From Robertmurraya siralis (GTDB lineage Bacteria > Bacillota > Bacilli > Bacillales > Cytobacillaceae), in contig NZ_SWLZ01000011.1 in NCBI RefSeq assembly GCF_005502275.1, positions 61,930 through 125,929 of the forward strand: a stretch of 64,000 bases of DNA. Reading direction: 5' to 3'. Within the stretch, counting starts at the first letter, position 1. Each line of letters starts with the position of its first letter. Of the stretch, positions 1-8,459 are shown piece by piece. The translations under genes and the position numbers were made by a program. A model generated the notes under the pieces. It was not told the origin of the DNA, did not search any database, and saw only the letters and a list, made by a program, of their open reading frames with translations.

Positions 1-339
1 TTTGGCCACCGAGTTTATAAAACCCATGATCCCCGTGCAATCGCTTTGAAAGAAAAATTAATAAAGTTAGGCGGGCAAGATAAGTGGTTAGATTTAGCGA
101 TGGAGGTGGAAGAGAGCGCCATTACTTTATTAGAAGAGTTCAAACCGGGAAGGGCTTTGTATACGAATGTCGAGTTCTATGCAGCGGCAATTATGAAAGC
201 CATTCAGTTAGAGCCCATACTTTTCACCCCCACTTTCACTGCCAGTAGAATCGTTGGCTGGACTGCCCACATATTAGAACAGGCAAGCGATAACGTCATT
301 TACAGACCACAATCAAAATATGTCGGGTCATTTTTTTAA
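1..339 (+). CDS. citA: Citrate synthase, CitA-like (3' end only)
   Basis: The reading frame is open from the first base and ends at 339, so only the last 112 residues are present. They begin with [13 protein letters not shown], the histidine-containing active-site loop of citrate synthases, and continue with the NVEFYAAA and [14 protein letters not shown] blocks and the AHILEQ motif near the C-terminus. The enzyme condenses oxaloacetate with acetyl-CoA. Where typical citrate synthases have the catalytic aspartate (NVDFYSA, as in the citZ product of this window) this copy has glutamate, which as I recall is also seen in B. subtilis CitA. A 2-methylcitrate synthase is the main alternative. It is a second citrate synthase beside citZ and stands alone here. 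Confidence 0.85.
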   Translation, partial: FGHRVYKTHDPRAIALKEKLIKLGGQDKWLDLAMEVEESAITLLEEFKPGRALYTNVEFYAAAIMKAIQLEPILFTPTFTASRIVGWTAHILEQASDNVIYRPQSKYVGSFF

Positions 340-664
340 TCCACTCCATTATTTATAGAACTGTAACAGGTTTCACAATGAAATCGTATATGACTTTTGC
401 TTTTCGAAAATATCAGTGCCCTTATGGTAATTATAGGGCACTGCTCCATCACCTGAATAAATGAGTCTGTAAAGCCTTTCAGTTATACTGAAGGGGCTTC
501 TGATTCCATGAAGACTTCCCCATCCAATAAAGCGGAAAGCCTATCTATTCCTATTGCTTAAACGCACGCTTTTTCCGGCTTTTTTTGTAAACATTTGTAT
601 GCTTCAGCTAATCTTTCATATAAAATGGAGCTATAAACTAAAGAATTGTTTAAGGAAGTGAAAC
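340..664. other. Intergenic, two hairpins
   Basis: Non-coding stretch after the citrate synthase. It holds two inverted repeats, 414-443 (CAGTGCCCT arms) and 472-499 (AAGCC arms). Neither is followed by a clear T-run, so they are only weak terminator candidates. A promoter-like sequence lies at the right end. Confidence 0.4.
595..624 (+). promoter_or_regulatory. Putative sigma-A promoter
   Basis: TTGTAT, an 18-base spacer, then TATAAA, placed about 40 bases before the start of the 71-residue gene. Consensus match only. Confidence 0.45.
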
Positions 665-880
665 ATGATCCAGCTCTATAGAATTAAAAAAGGCGGAAAG
701 TACGTTCATACTGTTGAATATGAATCTCAAAATGAAAACGATCCTAAAATCTTATATACAGAAAAAAAGGAGCAATCATTGGTCATTTCTGCGTTAGAAA
801 TCATTAAATATCAAAAACTCCTAGATAATGTCTTAGGACACGGCAGCTATATGCTAGAGTCTATCACCGACTTAAATTAA
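665..880 (+). CDS. Hypothetical protein, 71 aa
   Basis: I do not recognise this protein. It is 71 residues long, starts with ATG behind a good Shine-Dalgarno sequence (AAGGAAGTG at 652-660) and is soluble-looking: no signal peptide or membrane segment, lysine-rich N-terminal half (MIQLYRIKKGGKYVHTVEY) and a helical-looking C-terminal half. No cysteines or obvious ligand-binding residues are seen. The gene stands alone and is followed after about 160 bases by a hairpin that could end it. The well-placed ribosome binding site and the upstream promoter-like sequence make it more likely real than not, but its role is unknown. Confidence 0.6.
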   Translation: MIQLYRIKKGGKYVHTVEYESQNENDPKILYTEKKEQSLVISALEIIKYQKLLDNVLGHGSYMLESITDLN

Positions 881-1042
881 GCGTTTTATAACTGAAATTT
901 TCCTAATTGGAGTGAGGGTGACTGTTGCTCAGATCATGTCCCAAGTCTTGCCTTACTAATCACAGGGGCCCTTTTCTCAAGATAACAATGACCATGCGAA
1001 AGAGAGAGTCTGCCAATTATCACTCGTTAAATCCAGTGAGCA

Positions 1043-1077
1043 AAAAGCTTTACCTCCAAATTGAGGTAAAGCTTTTA
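1043..1077 (-). terminator. Terminator (bidirectional)
   Basis: A perfect 14-bp stem (AAAAGCTTTACCTC and its complement) around a 6-base loop, with A/T flanks on both sides. It lies just downstream of the VOC gene on the minus strand and can also serve the plus-strand gene to the left. Confidence 0.75.
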
Positions 1078-1091
1078 TGATTATTGAATGA

Positions 1092-1475
1092 TTACTGTTC
1101 AATCATCTGAATGAGGTTTCCGCATGTATCGTCGAAAATTGCGATTGTAACTTCCCCCATTTTTGTTGGTTCCATCGTAAAGCTCACACCTTTTTCAACT
1201 AAACGCTCGTATTCTTCCCGAATATCACCAACCCCAAACATCGTTACAGGAATTCCTTCAGCAAATAATTTCTGTTGATACTCTTTGGCAGCAGGATGGT
1301 TATTAGGTTCAAGTAAAAGTTCTGTACCTCCCTGTTCATCTGGAGAAACAAGCGTTATCCACCTATATTCTCCACTTGGAACGTCATGCTTTTTTATAAA
1401 ACCTAATGTTTTTGTGTAAAACTCCAGTGCTTTTTCTTGATCTTGGACAAATATGCTGGTAACAATAATCTTCAT
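1092..1475 (-). CDS. VOC family (glyoxalase-like) protein
   Basis: 127 residues with the vicinal-oxygen-chelate fold pattern: two beta-alpha-beta-beta-beta modules, the first starting MKIIVTSIFVQDQEKALEFY and the second around residue 77 (VTMFGVGDIREEYERLV), ending in the typical DDTCGNLIQMIEQ strand. Members are metal-dependent lyases, dioxygenases or antibiotic-binding proteins. The E in TELLLEP and the terminal region are where metal ligands usually lie, but a full ligand set cannot be assigned by eye. Length is normal for a single-domain VOC protein. It is monocistronic, with a terminator directly downstream. The substrate is unknown. Confidence 0.8.
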   Translation of the reverse strand: MKIIVTSIFVQDQEKALEFYTKTLGFIKKHDVPSGEYRWITLVSPDEQGGTELLLEPNNHPAAKEYQQKLFAEGIPVTMFGVGDIREEYERLVEKGVSFTMEPTKMGEVTIAIFDDTCGNLIQMIEQ

Positions 1476-1699
1476 CTATTCTCTCCTTTATTTTCTTATT
1501 TCGACTAGATCGCAACCTCATGATTGCTTACCATGATAATACTTAATTATAGCAAAACAAAGCAAATAGCCAGCCACACAGTCGGTCCTTCTAAACTTCT
1601 AAGCTCCCCTGTAACTTTTACACATTAGTAGTGGATATAAAAGATATTCCAAGCAGATGACACTGTACGAATGCACTACCAAATTCACACTTCCTCCTT

Positions 1700-2683
1700 T
1701 CAATAATTGGTTAACATCACTTTACCTTTAGCAGATTCAACCGTTTCAATCGCCTTTTTAATTTCCACTAGATGATAACTTGCATGTACCCTCTTTAAAG
1801 TTAATTTTTTCTCAGCAACTAACTTAATCACATTCTGAAAAGCCTCGTGCCATTTATTAAGCGGTACATTCCCGTTCCAATTTCGCAAGTGAAACATATT
1901 CGCATTTACTTTAGCTTTTTGAACAATTTCGGACCAATTAACCTGAACTCCTGATAATAATCCAATGGATAAAAAATGACCGTTTGGGTGTACACAAAAA
2001 GCTAGCTCATGCCCCGAGTTACCGCCAATAGAATCAATAGCAGCATCTGCTCCTTCTCCATTCGTTAACTCCATTACGGTCTTATGAAGTGAAGCTTGTG
2101 AGAGATCTACCACTGCTGAAGCACCAAGAGTGCGTAATCTTTCAGTATAATGATTATTTCTAACAACAGCAATCACTCTAAAACCTAGTATTTTCGAAAG
2201 CTGCACAAATATCTGTCCAACAGAGGAACCAGCCGCATTCACCAGTAAAACATCATTCGGCTTCAACTGTAATACTTCCGTGCAAATCACCCATGCGGTA
2301 ATCGGGTTAATATAGAGTTGGGCTGCAACAACATCATCAATGGAATCAGGAACTGTAATAGCGAAATCCGATGCAGTCTTTACATATTCCTGCCATGTTC
2401 CTTCTCCACGTAAAGGCAAAACACGTTTCCCAATCAGCTCCTGGGAAACAAGTGAACCAACGTCCTCTACTATTCCAACCCCTTCATACCCAGGAATATT
2501 CGGTAAGGAAATTCGATGAGCGTAAGCTCCACTTATCGGTATCAAGTCGGATGGGTTGATAGGACGTGTTAACATTCGCACTAAAACTTCATTGTCTTTT
2601 GGTGGAGTGATAAATTTTGATTCCACTTTCAACACTTCGTTCGGACTTCCAAATTGATAAAATATCACACAATTTGCATTCAA
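1700..2683 (-). CDS. MDR-family NAD(P)H oxidoreductase (enoyl reductase-like)
   Basis: A zinc-independent medium-chain dehydrogenase/reductase of the quinone oxidoreductase / trans-2-enoyl-CoA reductase type. Visible features are the N-terminal GroES-like part (VLKVES...NEVLVRMLTRPINPSDLIPISG, then PGYEGVGIVEDVG) and a Rossmann part starting near LLVNAAGSSVGQ, which replaces the usual GxGxxG. The frame extends 30 codons further upstream (to 2773), but a strong AAAGGAGAG lies inside that extension 9 bases before a TTG at 2683. The TTG start gives 327 residues, normal for the family, so I chose it. It probably reduces an activated double bond with NADPH. The substrate is unknown and the gene appears to stand alone. 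Confidence 0.8.
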   Translation of the reverse strand: MNANCVIFYQFGSPNEVLKVESKFITPPKDNEVLVRMLTRPINPSDLIPISGAYAHRISLPNIPGYEGVGIVEDVGSLVSQELIGKRVLPLRGEGTWQEYVKTASDFAITVPDSIDDVVAAQLYINPITAWVICTEVLQLKPNDVLLVNAAGSSVGQIFVQLSKILGFRVIAVVRNNHYTERLRTLGASAVVDLSQASLHKTVMELTNGEGADAAIDSIGGNSGHELAFCVHPNGHFLSIGLLSGVQVNWSEIVQKAKVNANMFHLRNWNGNVPLNKWHEAFQNVIKLVAEKKLTLKRVHASYHLVEIKKAIETVESAKGKVMLTNY

Positions 2684-2929
2684 AGGTATTGACTCTCCTT
2701 TTATTGAAATCATTTTTTCCAACATTCCGCTAATATCAACTTTATTGGTTCGATTTTTACATCCCTTATTCACTTCAATATAACTGGGTTGTCCAACAAT
2801 TAGACTTACTCTGGTCTGAAAATATTCATTGCATTCCCATGAATTCCCTATATTCCCCTTTCCTTCTTAGGACACTTACGATGCAGCAAACTTTGAGCCA
2901 GGAAGCAAAAAGAGCGATTGAATCTGAAC

Positions 2930-2967
2930 AAAAAAGCTCTACTTCTATTGGAAGTAAAGCTCTTTTT
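2930..2967 (-). terminator. Terminator after the DinB-like gene
   Basis: Imperfect inverted repeat (AAAAAGCTCTACTT / AAGTAAAGCTCTTTTT) about 35 bases past the stop codon on the minus strand, with T-rich flank. Confidence 0.6.
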
Positions 2968-3002
2968 GATAAAAAAATATTAAAATTTTCACCGCATTCA
3001 CT

Positions 3003-3479
3003 TTACAAGCTTTCTTCTTTTGTCGGACCCATTACACCAGGAACAGGTAAGCCAGCTTGCCGGAGAAGAACGGTCATCTGACCACGGTGATGGGTTTGAT
3101 GATCAATAAACATTCTTAACAAAGCACCTCGTGGTGTTGGTCCCCCAAAACTATCAACCGTTTCAAGCAACTTCTCATCCGTCATATTTGTTTCTACGGC
3201 TTGTTTTACATCTTCAGCGACTTTTTTATAAGCATCAACGATTTCATTTGCCTTCGTTGGCACCACTTTCGGGTCAACTGAAGATTCTAATTTTATGCCA
3301 ACAAGGCTCATAAAGAATACAGGAGTTGTCGTAAGATGCCAGCCAAGCCACCCAAGAGTACTATGTCCTTGCACGATCGCTTGATCCAATTTGTCATCTG
3401 ATAATGATTCAAACACTCGAAGTGTACCCTCCGCTGAATGAGTCCAATCTGTTAAAAAGTCATTTACCGTTCTATACAT
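3003..3479 (-). CDS. DinB family protein (four-helix metal-binding bundle)
   Basis: 158 residues of the DinB/YfiT four-helix-bundle family, found in many copies in Bacillus and related to thiol-dependent S-transferases. The three expected metal-binding histidines are visible: GWLGWHL near residue 48, and IDHQTHHRGQ near residue 130, where the second and third ligands lie. The start has a usable RBS just upstream. There is a terminator downstream and no operon partner. Members may use bacillithiol as cosubstrate, but the role of this one cannot be told from sequence. Confidence 0.85.
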   Translation of the reverse strand: MYRTVNDFLTDWTHSAEGTLRVFESLSDDKLDQAIVQGHSTLGWLGWHLTTTPVFFMSLVGIKLESSVDPKVVPTKANEIVDAYKKVAEDVKQAVETNMTDEKLLETVDSFGGPTPRGALLRMFIDHQTHHRGQMTVLLRQAGLPVPGVMGPTKEESL

Positions 3480-3782
3480 ATTATCACTCCAAATTATAAT
3501 GTATTTTTTGCAATCATTTTCCTGTGCTTACTCTGACTGACTACCTCTTCTCAAATTCTCTCATGTATTTAAAAAATCTGCAAACGCATGCATTCAATAG
3601 CTCATGCTAGCCTTAAGTTAGCTTTCACTTTATATCGAAATATCCTTGCCTTTAAGAAAAAAGTGTATTTTTAAAAATCTCTGGTTTTTTTACGTAACTT
3701 TCGATGATGAATCAACAATTAGTGCAAATTATGTATTCAATTCTTAGCCAAAAGTTCGTTTCAGCATCAATCATTAACGGAT
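3480..3782. other. Intergenic, nothing assigned
   Basis: AT-rich spacer between the DinB-like gene and the hydrolase. I see no coding potential, hairpin or repeat that can be supported. Confidence 0.4.
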
Positions 3783-4343
3783 TCAAGTACCCGATAAACT
3801 CCTTATATCGTTCACTAATTCTGTTAATCCATTGGAAAATAAGTGCTGTTTTCCTTCGAGCACTCGTGTTTTGCCATGTGGAAGCTTTTCTGCCAATGCT
3901 AAATGATGTGAAAAAGGTACAATTCTCTCATCTCGACTATGATATAGGAACAAATTGTCGATTTCACTGAGGCGTTTCTCAAACCCACTTTGGAAAAAGA
4001 AATCGCTCCGTTGCCAATCTTGATCAATTCCCCAGAACGGAGCTGAAACAACAAATAGTCCAGGAATTTTTATCGGATAAGATTCTTCGGAGAGGTATTT
4101 TAATAGAAAAGAACCTCCCAATGAATGGCCAATTAGAACGACCTCTCCTGATAGTTGATTGAATTCCTGCTCAAATGCTTTCTTCCACTCTACATATTTT
4201 GGATTCTCAGGAGTTGGCATGCTAGGAGAATGGAAATTGTAGTCTTCCTTAAGCTCCTTCTTCAAATAGGTAACCAAATTGGAACTACCTTGATTTTGAC
4301 CTTGTGGACCAGCACTATGGATGAACATCACCGTCGCATTCAT
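3783..4343 (-). CDS. Alpha/beta hydrolase, RBBP9/YdeN type
   Basis: 187-residue small serine hydrolase. The nucleophile elbow GHSLGGS lies near residue 72. The N-terminal strand MNATVMFIHSAGPQG supplies the oxyanion region, and a late histidine (EGKQHLF) completes the triad with an aspartate in the HSRDERIVPF segment. I start it at the ATG at 4343 because GAGGAGGGG sits a few bases upstream; a TTG five codons earlier overlaps that RBS. The family acts on small esters or has no known substrate. The gene stands alone. Confidence 0.8.
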   Translation of the reverse strand: MNATVMFIHSAGPQGQNQGSSNLVTYLKKELKEDYNFHSPSMPTPENPKYVEWKKAFEQEFNQLSGEVVLIGHSLGGSFLLKYLSEESYPIKIPGLFVVSAPFWGIDQDWQRSDFFFQSGFEKRLSEIDNLFLYHSRDERIVPFSHHLALAEKLPHGKTRVLEGKQHLFSNGLTELVNDIRSLSGT

Positions 4344-4722
4344 TAGACCCCTCCTCAATTAAATAACTGCAGCTAAAAAAACGTGAATCCTTTATTCAAT
4401 GACCACCTGCTATAAATAGATCCCACTAACAAGATACTAACATGGTAACTTAATGATTTATGCTTTTTTATACAAAATTTCTTTTGGATTTAGAACCTAC
4501 TACAAAATAAGAAAGTATTACATATTCTAAACCCTCTAATAATTCTCCATTTATCAACACAAGTGAAAAATTAAAACTTTTTTGAAGTTCATTTAAAGCG
4601 TACCCTCGTCAGCTTAATTCCTCACCCAATGGTTCTCTGACTAAATTATCCAAAAAAGCTAATAACATTACAGATGTTTTTCTCTAATGCTTTGTAACAA
4701 TAATCGAGCAGCTTTCGTACAT
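4344..4722. other. Intergenic, nothing assigned
   Basis: AT-rich non-coding stretch between the hydrolase promoter side and the 3' end of the AAA ATPase gene. No convincing gene, terminator or repeat seen. Confidence 0.35.
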
Positions 4723-5463
4723 TTATTCTTCATCATCTCGAAATAATTCATATAAAAACTTTTCCCGTCTTGTCAAAAAGTTTAGTGTTAAACGATAATG
4801 CTCCGTTTCTTCATAGCGAATTTCCTGAATCGGTGATTCGTCAAAATTATAAATTTGCGCATCTGGATAACCGAGGAGGATAGGTGAATGGGTTGCAATA
4901 ATAAACTGGGCATGATCTTTATTTACTAATTCGTGAATGACTCTTAAAAAGGTTAATTGTCGAGCAGGAGATAATGCTGCTTCTGGTTCATCCAACAGGT
5001 ATATCCCTTCCTCTCCAAAGCGGTTCGTGAACAAAGATAAAAACGACTCTCCGTGCGATTGTTGATGCAACGATTTTCCACCATATCCTTGATAATGAAA
5101 AGTAGGATCTTCCTGGGCTAACTCATCTAAGTAGGAAGCAAAATGATAGAAACTCTCCGCTCTTAAAAAGAAACCTTTGTTTGTTTTCGGGAACCATGAA
5201 AGCCGGATATAATCACCTAAATCAGAAGCAGACGAATCTACATCATAATTATTATTCCTGCCGCCGCCAGCACTATTGAAACCACATTGATAAGAAATGG
5301 CCTCAAGTAAGGTCGACTTCCCCGAACCGTTTTCCCCGACAAAAAAAGTCACCGGATTGTTGAACTCTATTAAATTCGTATATTTTAAACTCGGGATCGA
5401 GAATGGATAGCTATTTGGATTTTCAATTCTTTCCCTCATCATTTTTACGCTTCTTAAGTACAA
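4723..5463 (-). CDS. AAA family ATPase (ABC/RecF-like fold)
   Basis: 246 residues. The Walker A motif GENGSGKST lies near residue 43, followed by an ABC-like signature region (QSHGESFLSLF) and a Walker B/D-loop IYLLDEPEAALSP, then the H-loop motif FIIATHSPILL. This is the compact single-domain ATPase group (COG3910-like) related to SMC/RecF and ABC proteins but without membrane partners. The start is a TTG with GGGTGAT about 7 bases upstream. It has no clear partner gene: the downstream gap is non-coding and the upstream gene is an unknown protein. Likely a cytosolic DNA- or protein-remodelling ATPase; substrate unknown. Confidence 0.8.
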   Translation of the reverse strand: MYLRSVKMMRERIENPNSYPFSIPSLKYTNLIEFNNPVTFFVGENGSGKSTLLEAISYQCGFNSAGGGRNNNYDVDSSASDLGDYIRLSWFPKTNKGFFLRAESFYHFASYLDELAQEDPTFHYQGYGGKSLHQQSHGESFLSLFTNRFGEEGIYLLDEPEAALSPARQLTFLRVIHELVNKDHAQFIIATHSPILLGYPDAQIYNFDESPIQEIRYEETEHYRLTLNFLTRREKFLYELFRDDEE

Positions 5464-5543
5464 AAGAATATCACCCTTTTACTTTAACAATATTTGCTTT
5501 ATGTTTTTACTCGTCCCATATGTAGGTTATTATCAGTTCTGCT

Positions 5544-6143
5544 CTAAATCCTAAATTCTAATCCAGTCGGTTGGTTAAATGGAATTTTATATTCTGTGAA
5601 AACCAGCTTGAACTTCGAAGGATCATCAGGCAAAGCAGGTGATACAATAAAAGAAAAGGCTTCATGGTTCATAGTACCTCCCCCACCATTCTGGCGGCAA
5701 TCATGCTGAGTTTCTCCTCCTTCAACTGCTAGTTCAAAATAGGTATGCTCTTCTTTATGCCAATCCATTTCATTTGTAATATTTTTATCGACATTCAAAT
5801 GAACAACACTTGCATTTTTAAACTGCCGGATGAAGGTTACTGTATAAAACTCATCCTCTCTTTCAAATGATTTTAATATTGGTATATTCTGTATAAAACC
5901 TTTTGGCTCCACCATAGGTCTATAGATATCTTCATGTTGAAAGTCTGTAAAAACAACATTTAAAAATTCTTCAAGTAAATGATATTTTTTCGACCAATCT
6001 GCGATAAGTTGTTTAGTTGGAAAACCAGGATTATTATTTGAAATTTCTTTGCGTTGCTGAATTAATCGGCAAATCTCATCATCAATTGCTTCAATTCTTT
6101 GATCATAGTAAGTTGATTCTCGTTGATTTGACATTCTCATCAT
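5544..6143 (-). CDS. Hypothetical protein, about 199 aa
   Basis: I do not recognise a named family. The N-terminal 40 residues form a charged helix (YYDQRIEAIDDEICRLIQQR) resembling the first helix of chorismate-mutase-type bundles. The rest is predicted beta-rich and ends in a strand-rich domain with a Gly/Asn patch (QNGGGGTMNHEAF). No signal peptide or membrane helix. The frame extends nine codons further upstream, but GGAGGAG ends about 7 bases before the ATG at 6143, so this start is preferred. It lies 80 bases upstream of the AAA ATPase gene on the same strand and could share its transcript. Function unknown. Confidence 0.65.
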   Translation of the reverse strand: MMRMSNQRESTYYDQRIEAIDDEICRLIQQRKEISNNNPGFPTKQLIADWSKKYHLLEEFLNVVFTDFQHEDIYRPMVEPKGFIQNIPILKSFEREDEFYTVTFIRQFKNASVVHLNVDKNITNEMDWHKEEHTYFELAVEGGETQHDCRQNGGGGTMNHEAFSFIVSPALPDDPSKFKLVFTEYKIPFNQPTGLEFRI

Positions 6144-6947
6144 AAGTACTCTCCTCCATGTATGGGTCATAAATTCATATTAGCATATCCTGCTAATAAA
6201 TATTTTTATTGCCATAGTCCACTTCTTAAATATTAAAATCACTATTCTCCAATCCAAGTCCCTTTATAGAAATGAAACTGCACCGATATGGCAAAAACAC
6301 GAACCATTGGTCCCGTCTCAGTTTGTCGACAAAATGCCTCAAGAATACTCCCTCTCGATGTCTGTTATTTTTTAACGGAATCGCGGTAAAATTCGTTAAT
6401 TTCTCCTCCATATACTTGCTTTTTTAGTGAACGTTCGCCAAGCCTCTTGTTTTTATTCCTTTCGGATTCACTCGGCTTTAGGAATCAAGTATCTCCCCTC
6501 CAATCAACAGCCAGTACACCCACTTTGAAAATGCAAAATAAATCGTCCTTGACCAAACGACCATTTAGAAAGGAACGATTTTTTTATGTACCTATTGAAA
6601 GCATAAATGTACGTAAGCAAAGATAATTTGTGGAGTCCCGTCTGCGCCAGGGATAAAAACAGCCCTTGAATGTGAAAAGAAACACCCCCTTAACGCTCGA
6701 AACAAAATCGAATTAGAAAGTGTAAATTCAGTCTCATCTAGGGCAATCGATTTTTCCGTAGATTTTCTCTGCGGTTTCGATAAAATACATGTTAATGTTC
6801 ATAAATTGTTGACATCGTGAAAGTACAGGTATCCGCTGTTTCTTCTTATTATCCATGAAGAGAAAAGCAGTTCGTTTTTCCCACTACCTTATATTTTAGT
6901 GACTTGTCGGACAGCGGCCTTTAATACAAGTAACTTTTCTCTTTATC
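6144..6947. other. Long non-coding region with a degraded-looking patch
   Basis: About 800 bases without a credible gene. A 61-codon minus-strand frame at 6226-6411 is open, but its putative start codon is part of the only RBS-like sequence and its product looks like chance translation; it may be a relic of a dispersed intergenic element. A hairpin at 6540-6587 (AAATCGT / ACGATTT arms, 23-base loop, then T7) could act as a plus-strand terminator although no plus-strand gene precedes it. Confidence 0.4.
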
Positions 6948-7703
6948 CTAGCTCCGGATGAAGCCACCTTCAGAATGAATCACCTGACCAGTGATCCATT
7001 GTGCTTCATCACTTGCAAGAAATGCAATGGTTTGGGCCACATCCTCAGGCTGCCCAATCCGACCCATAGGAAATTTAGGTAATAGATATTCCCTAATTTC
7101 ATCGTTCATCCAGGTTGAATCTGTCGGTCCGGGATTAACCGCATTAACAGTTATTCCTAACGGTGCCAATTCCTGTGAGAGCGACTTAGTAAAGGCAGAA
7201 ATAGCGCCCTTTGTTGCCGCATAAGCAAGTTCTCCCGGCATTGGCCCTAAATCTTGTCCTGATGTCAAATTAATAATTCTCCCTTTATGTAAGTTTGATT
7301 TTTCAAAGCGTCTGGCAAATTCTACACAAAGAAGAAAAGTAGATCTCATATTAACAGCATAATGCTCATCTAGTGTCTTAGCATCCAAAACCAAATATCC
7401 ATCATTCTTTGAATGAGCGGCATTATTGACAAGGATAGATGGAGATCCAAGTTTATTTTCCACAGAATGGAGGATTTCCATTGCCGCATTAACTTCTGAT
7501 AAATCAATGTTTAGACTCTCATTACGGACACCCATATTGACCATTTCCAGTTGAAATTCTTCAATCCAATTCTGTTCTGATTTCCAATGGGTAAAGAAAA
7601 TATCTATTCCTTGTGAAGCGAGTCTTCGGCAAATTGCCGTTCCTATATCTTTTGGGCTACTAGCTCCAGTCACTATTGCAATTTTATTTTTCGATCCCAT
7701 CAT
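6948..7703 (-). CDS. SDR family oxidoreductase (FabG-like)
   Basis: 251-residue short-chain dehydrogenase. The cofactor motif is TGASSPKDIG (the TGxxxGxG loop with two extra residues, a form seen in several Bacillus SDRs). NNAAHS replaces the NNAG motif. The catalytic pair is in YAATKGA near residue 161 with the serine in NLTSGQ, and the substrate loop starts at NAVNPGPTDS. Starts at ATG-ATG behind GGAGGACATGA. Likely a cytosolic 3-oxoacyl reductase-type enzyme using NAD(P)H; the substrate cannot be assigned. Stands alone. Confidence 0.85.
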   Translation of the reverse strand: MMGSKNKIAIVTGASSPKDIGTAICRRLASQGIDIFFTHWKSEQNWIEEFQLEMVNMGVRNESLNIDLSEVNAAMEILHSVENKLGSPSILVNNAAHSKNDGYLVLDAKTLDEHYAVNMRSTFLLCVEFARRFEKSNLHKGRIINLTSGQDLGPMPGELAYAATKGAISAFTKSLSQELAPLGITVNAVNPGPTDSTWMNDEIREYLLPKFPMGRIGQPEDVAQTIAFLASDEAQWITGQVIHSEGGFIRS

Positions 7704-7763
7704 TCATGTCCTCCAAATCTAAAATACCACAATATGAATTGGCAATCTTTCCGTTTGCCGCAG

Positions 7764-8054
7764 CTATTTTTTAAACGTTAACCCTTCTTCCGCTAACGAG
7801 GCTCTAAGCATTGGTATGGAAGCAGGTCCAATTCCATGGAGATTTAATATTTCCTTCTCGGTATGCAATGAAAGTTTCTTCAATGTATCTATTCCTTCGT
7901 GAAGCAAAGCATTTCTAGCAGGTGAGCTAAGTTTTGCAAGGAATCCGCTTTTTGGCTTATTTTCTTCATGACAAATTGGATAACTTTTACAATCGCTACT
8001 TTTGTAATATTGATGACCTTTTTCGCACACCCTTAAATCTTTCTCTGTCGTCAA
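7764..8054 (-). CDS. RNAP alpha-CTD-like helix-hairpin-helix protein
   Basis: 96 residues if started at the TTG at 8054. A GGAGG sits 7 bases before this TTG and only one base before the in-frame ATG at 8060; the longer frame reaching 8186 has no RBS. The N-terminal third is a Cys/His cluster (CEKGHQYYKSSDCKSYPICHEE) that may bind zinc. The C-terminal 60 residues match the RNA polymerase alpha C-terminal-domain fold, with an HhH motif LHGIGPASIPMLRASL. Related small proteins are common and uncharacterised in Bacillus; DNA or protein binding is likely. Confidence 0.75.
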   Translation of the reverse strand: MTTEKDLRVCEKGHQYYKSSDCKSYPICHEENKPKSGFLAKLSSPARNALLHEGIDTLKKLSLHTEKEILNLHGIGPASIPMLRASLAEEGLTFKK

Positions 8055-8459
8055 AATCATCCCTCCATTTCCTAAAATAATTCTGTACTTATATTCAACA
8101 AGACTCTGCGGTTTTGCTTCCTGCGAGAACTGCTCGCTCCGGTTCAATCGAATTCTTATTCCTGCTTCTGCTTCCTTCAACGTCACTTGAGGCTAGGAAA
8201 GCAATCTTTACCTCGTGCTTTCACAAAATATGAAGCTCTCACTTGTAGACGAGTTATTTCATAAACAATAGTTTTGCTCTCATGAATACGTTCAAAATTA
8301 AACTACCTTAAGAATAAAATATAAACTCATCTCTTATCGGTACAGCCTATAAAAAGAATAACTTAAACTTCTTTCCATGCCTATCTCCCAACAAAAATAG
8401 CATACCAACCATCATAGAGAAAAATTGGTATGCTGCCTAAGTTGTTTAATATCGTTTTC
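8055..8459. other. Intergenic; only a terminator seen
   Basis: Apart from the terminator after ysdC at its right end, I see no gene or repeat in this stretch. Confidence 0.35.
8394..8433 (-). terminator. Terminator after ysdC
   Basis: Arms GCATACCAA / TTGGTATGC with a 16-base loop, followed on the minus strand by TATTTTTG. Confidence 0.7.

Noticed and set aside
2839..3081. 80-codon plus-strand frame
   Set aside because: Overlaps the antisense of the DinB-like gene and its terminator; no RBS.
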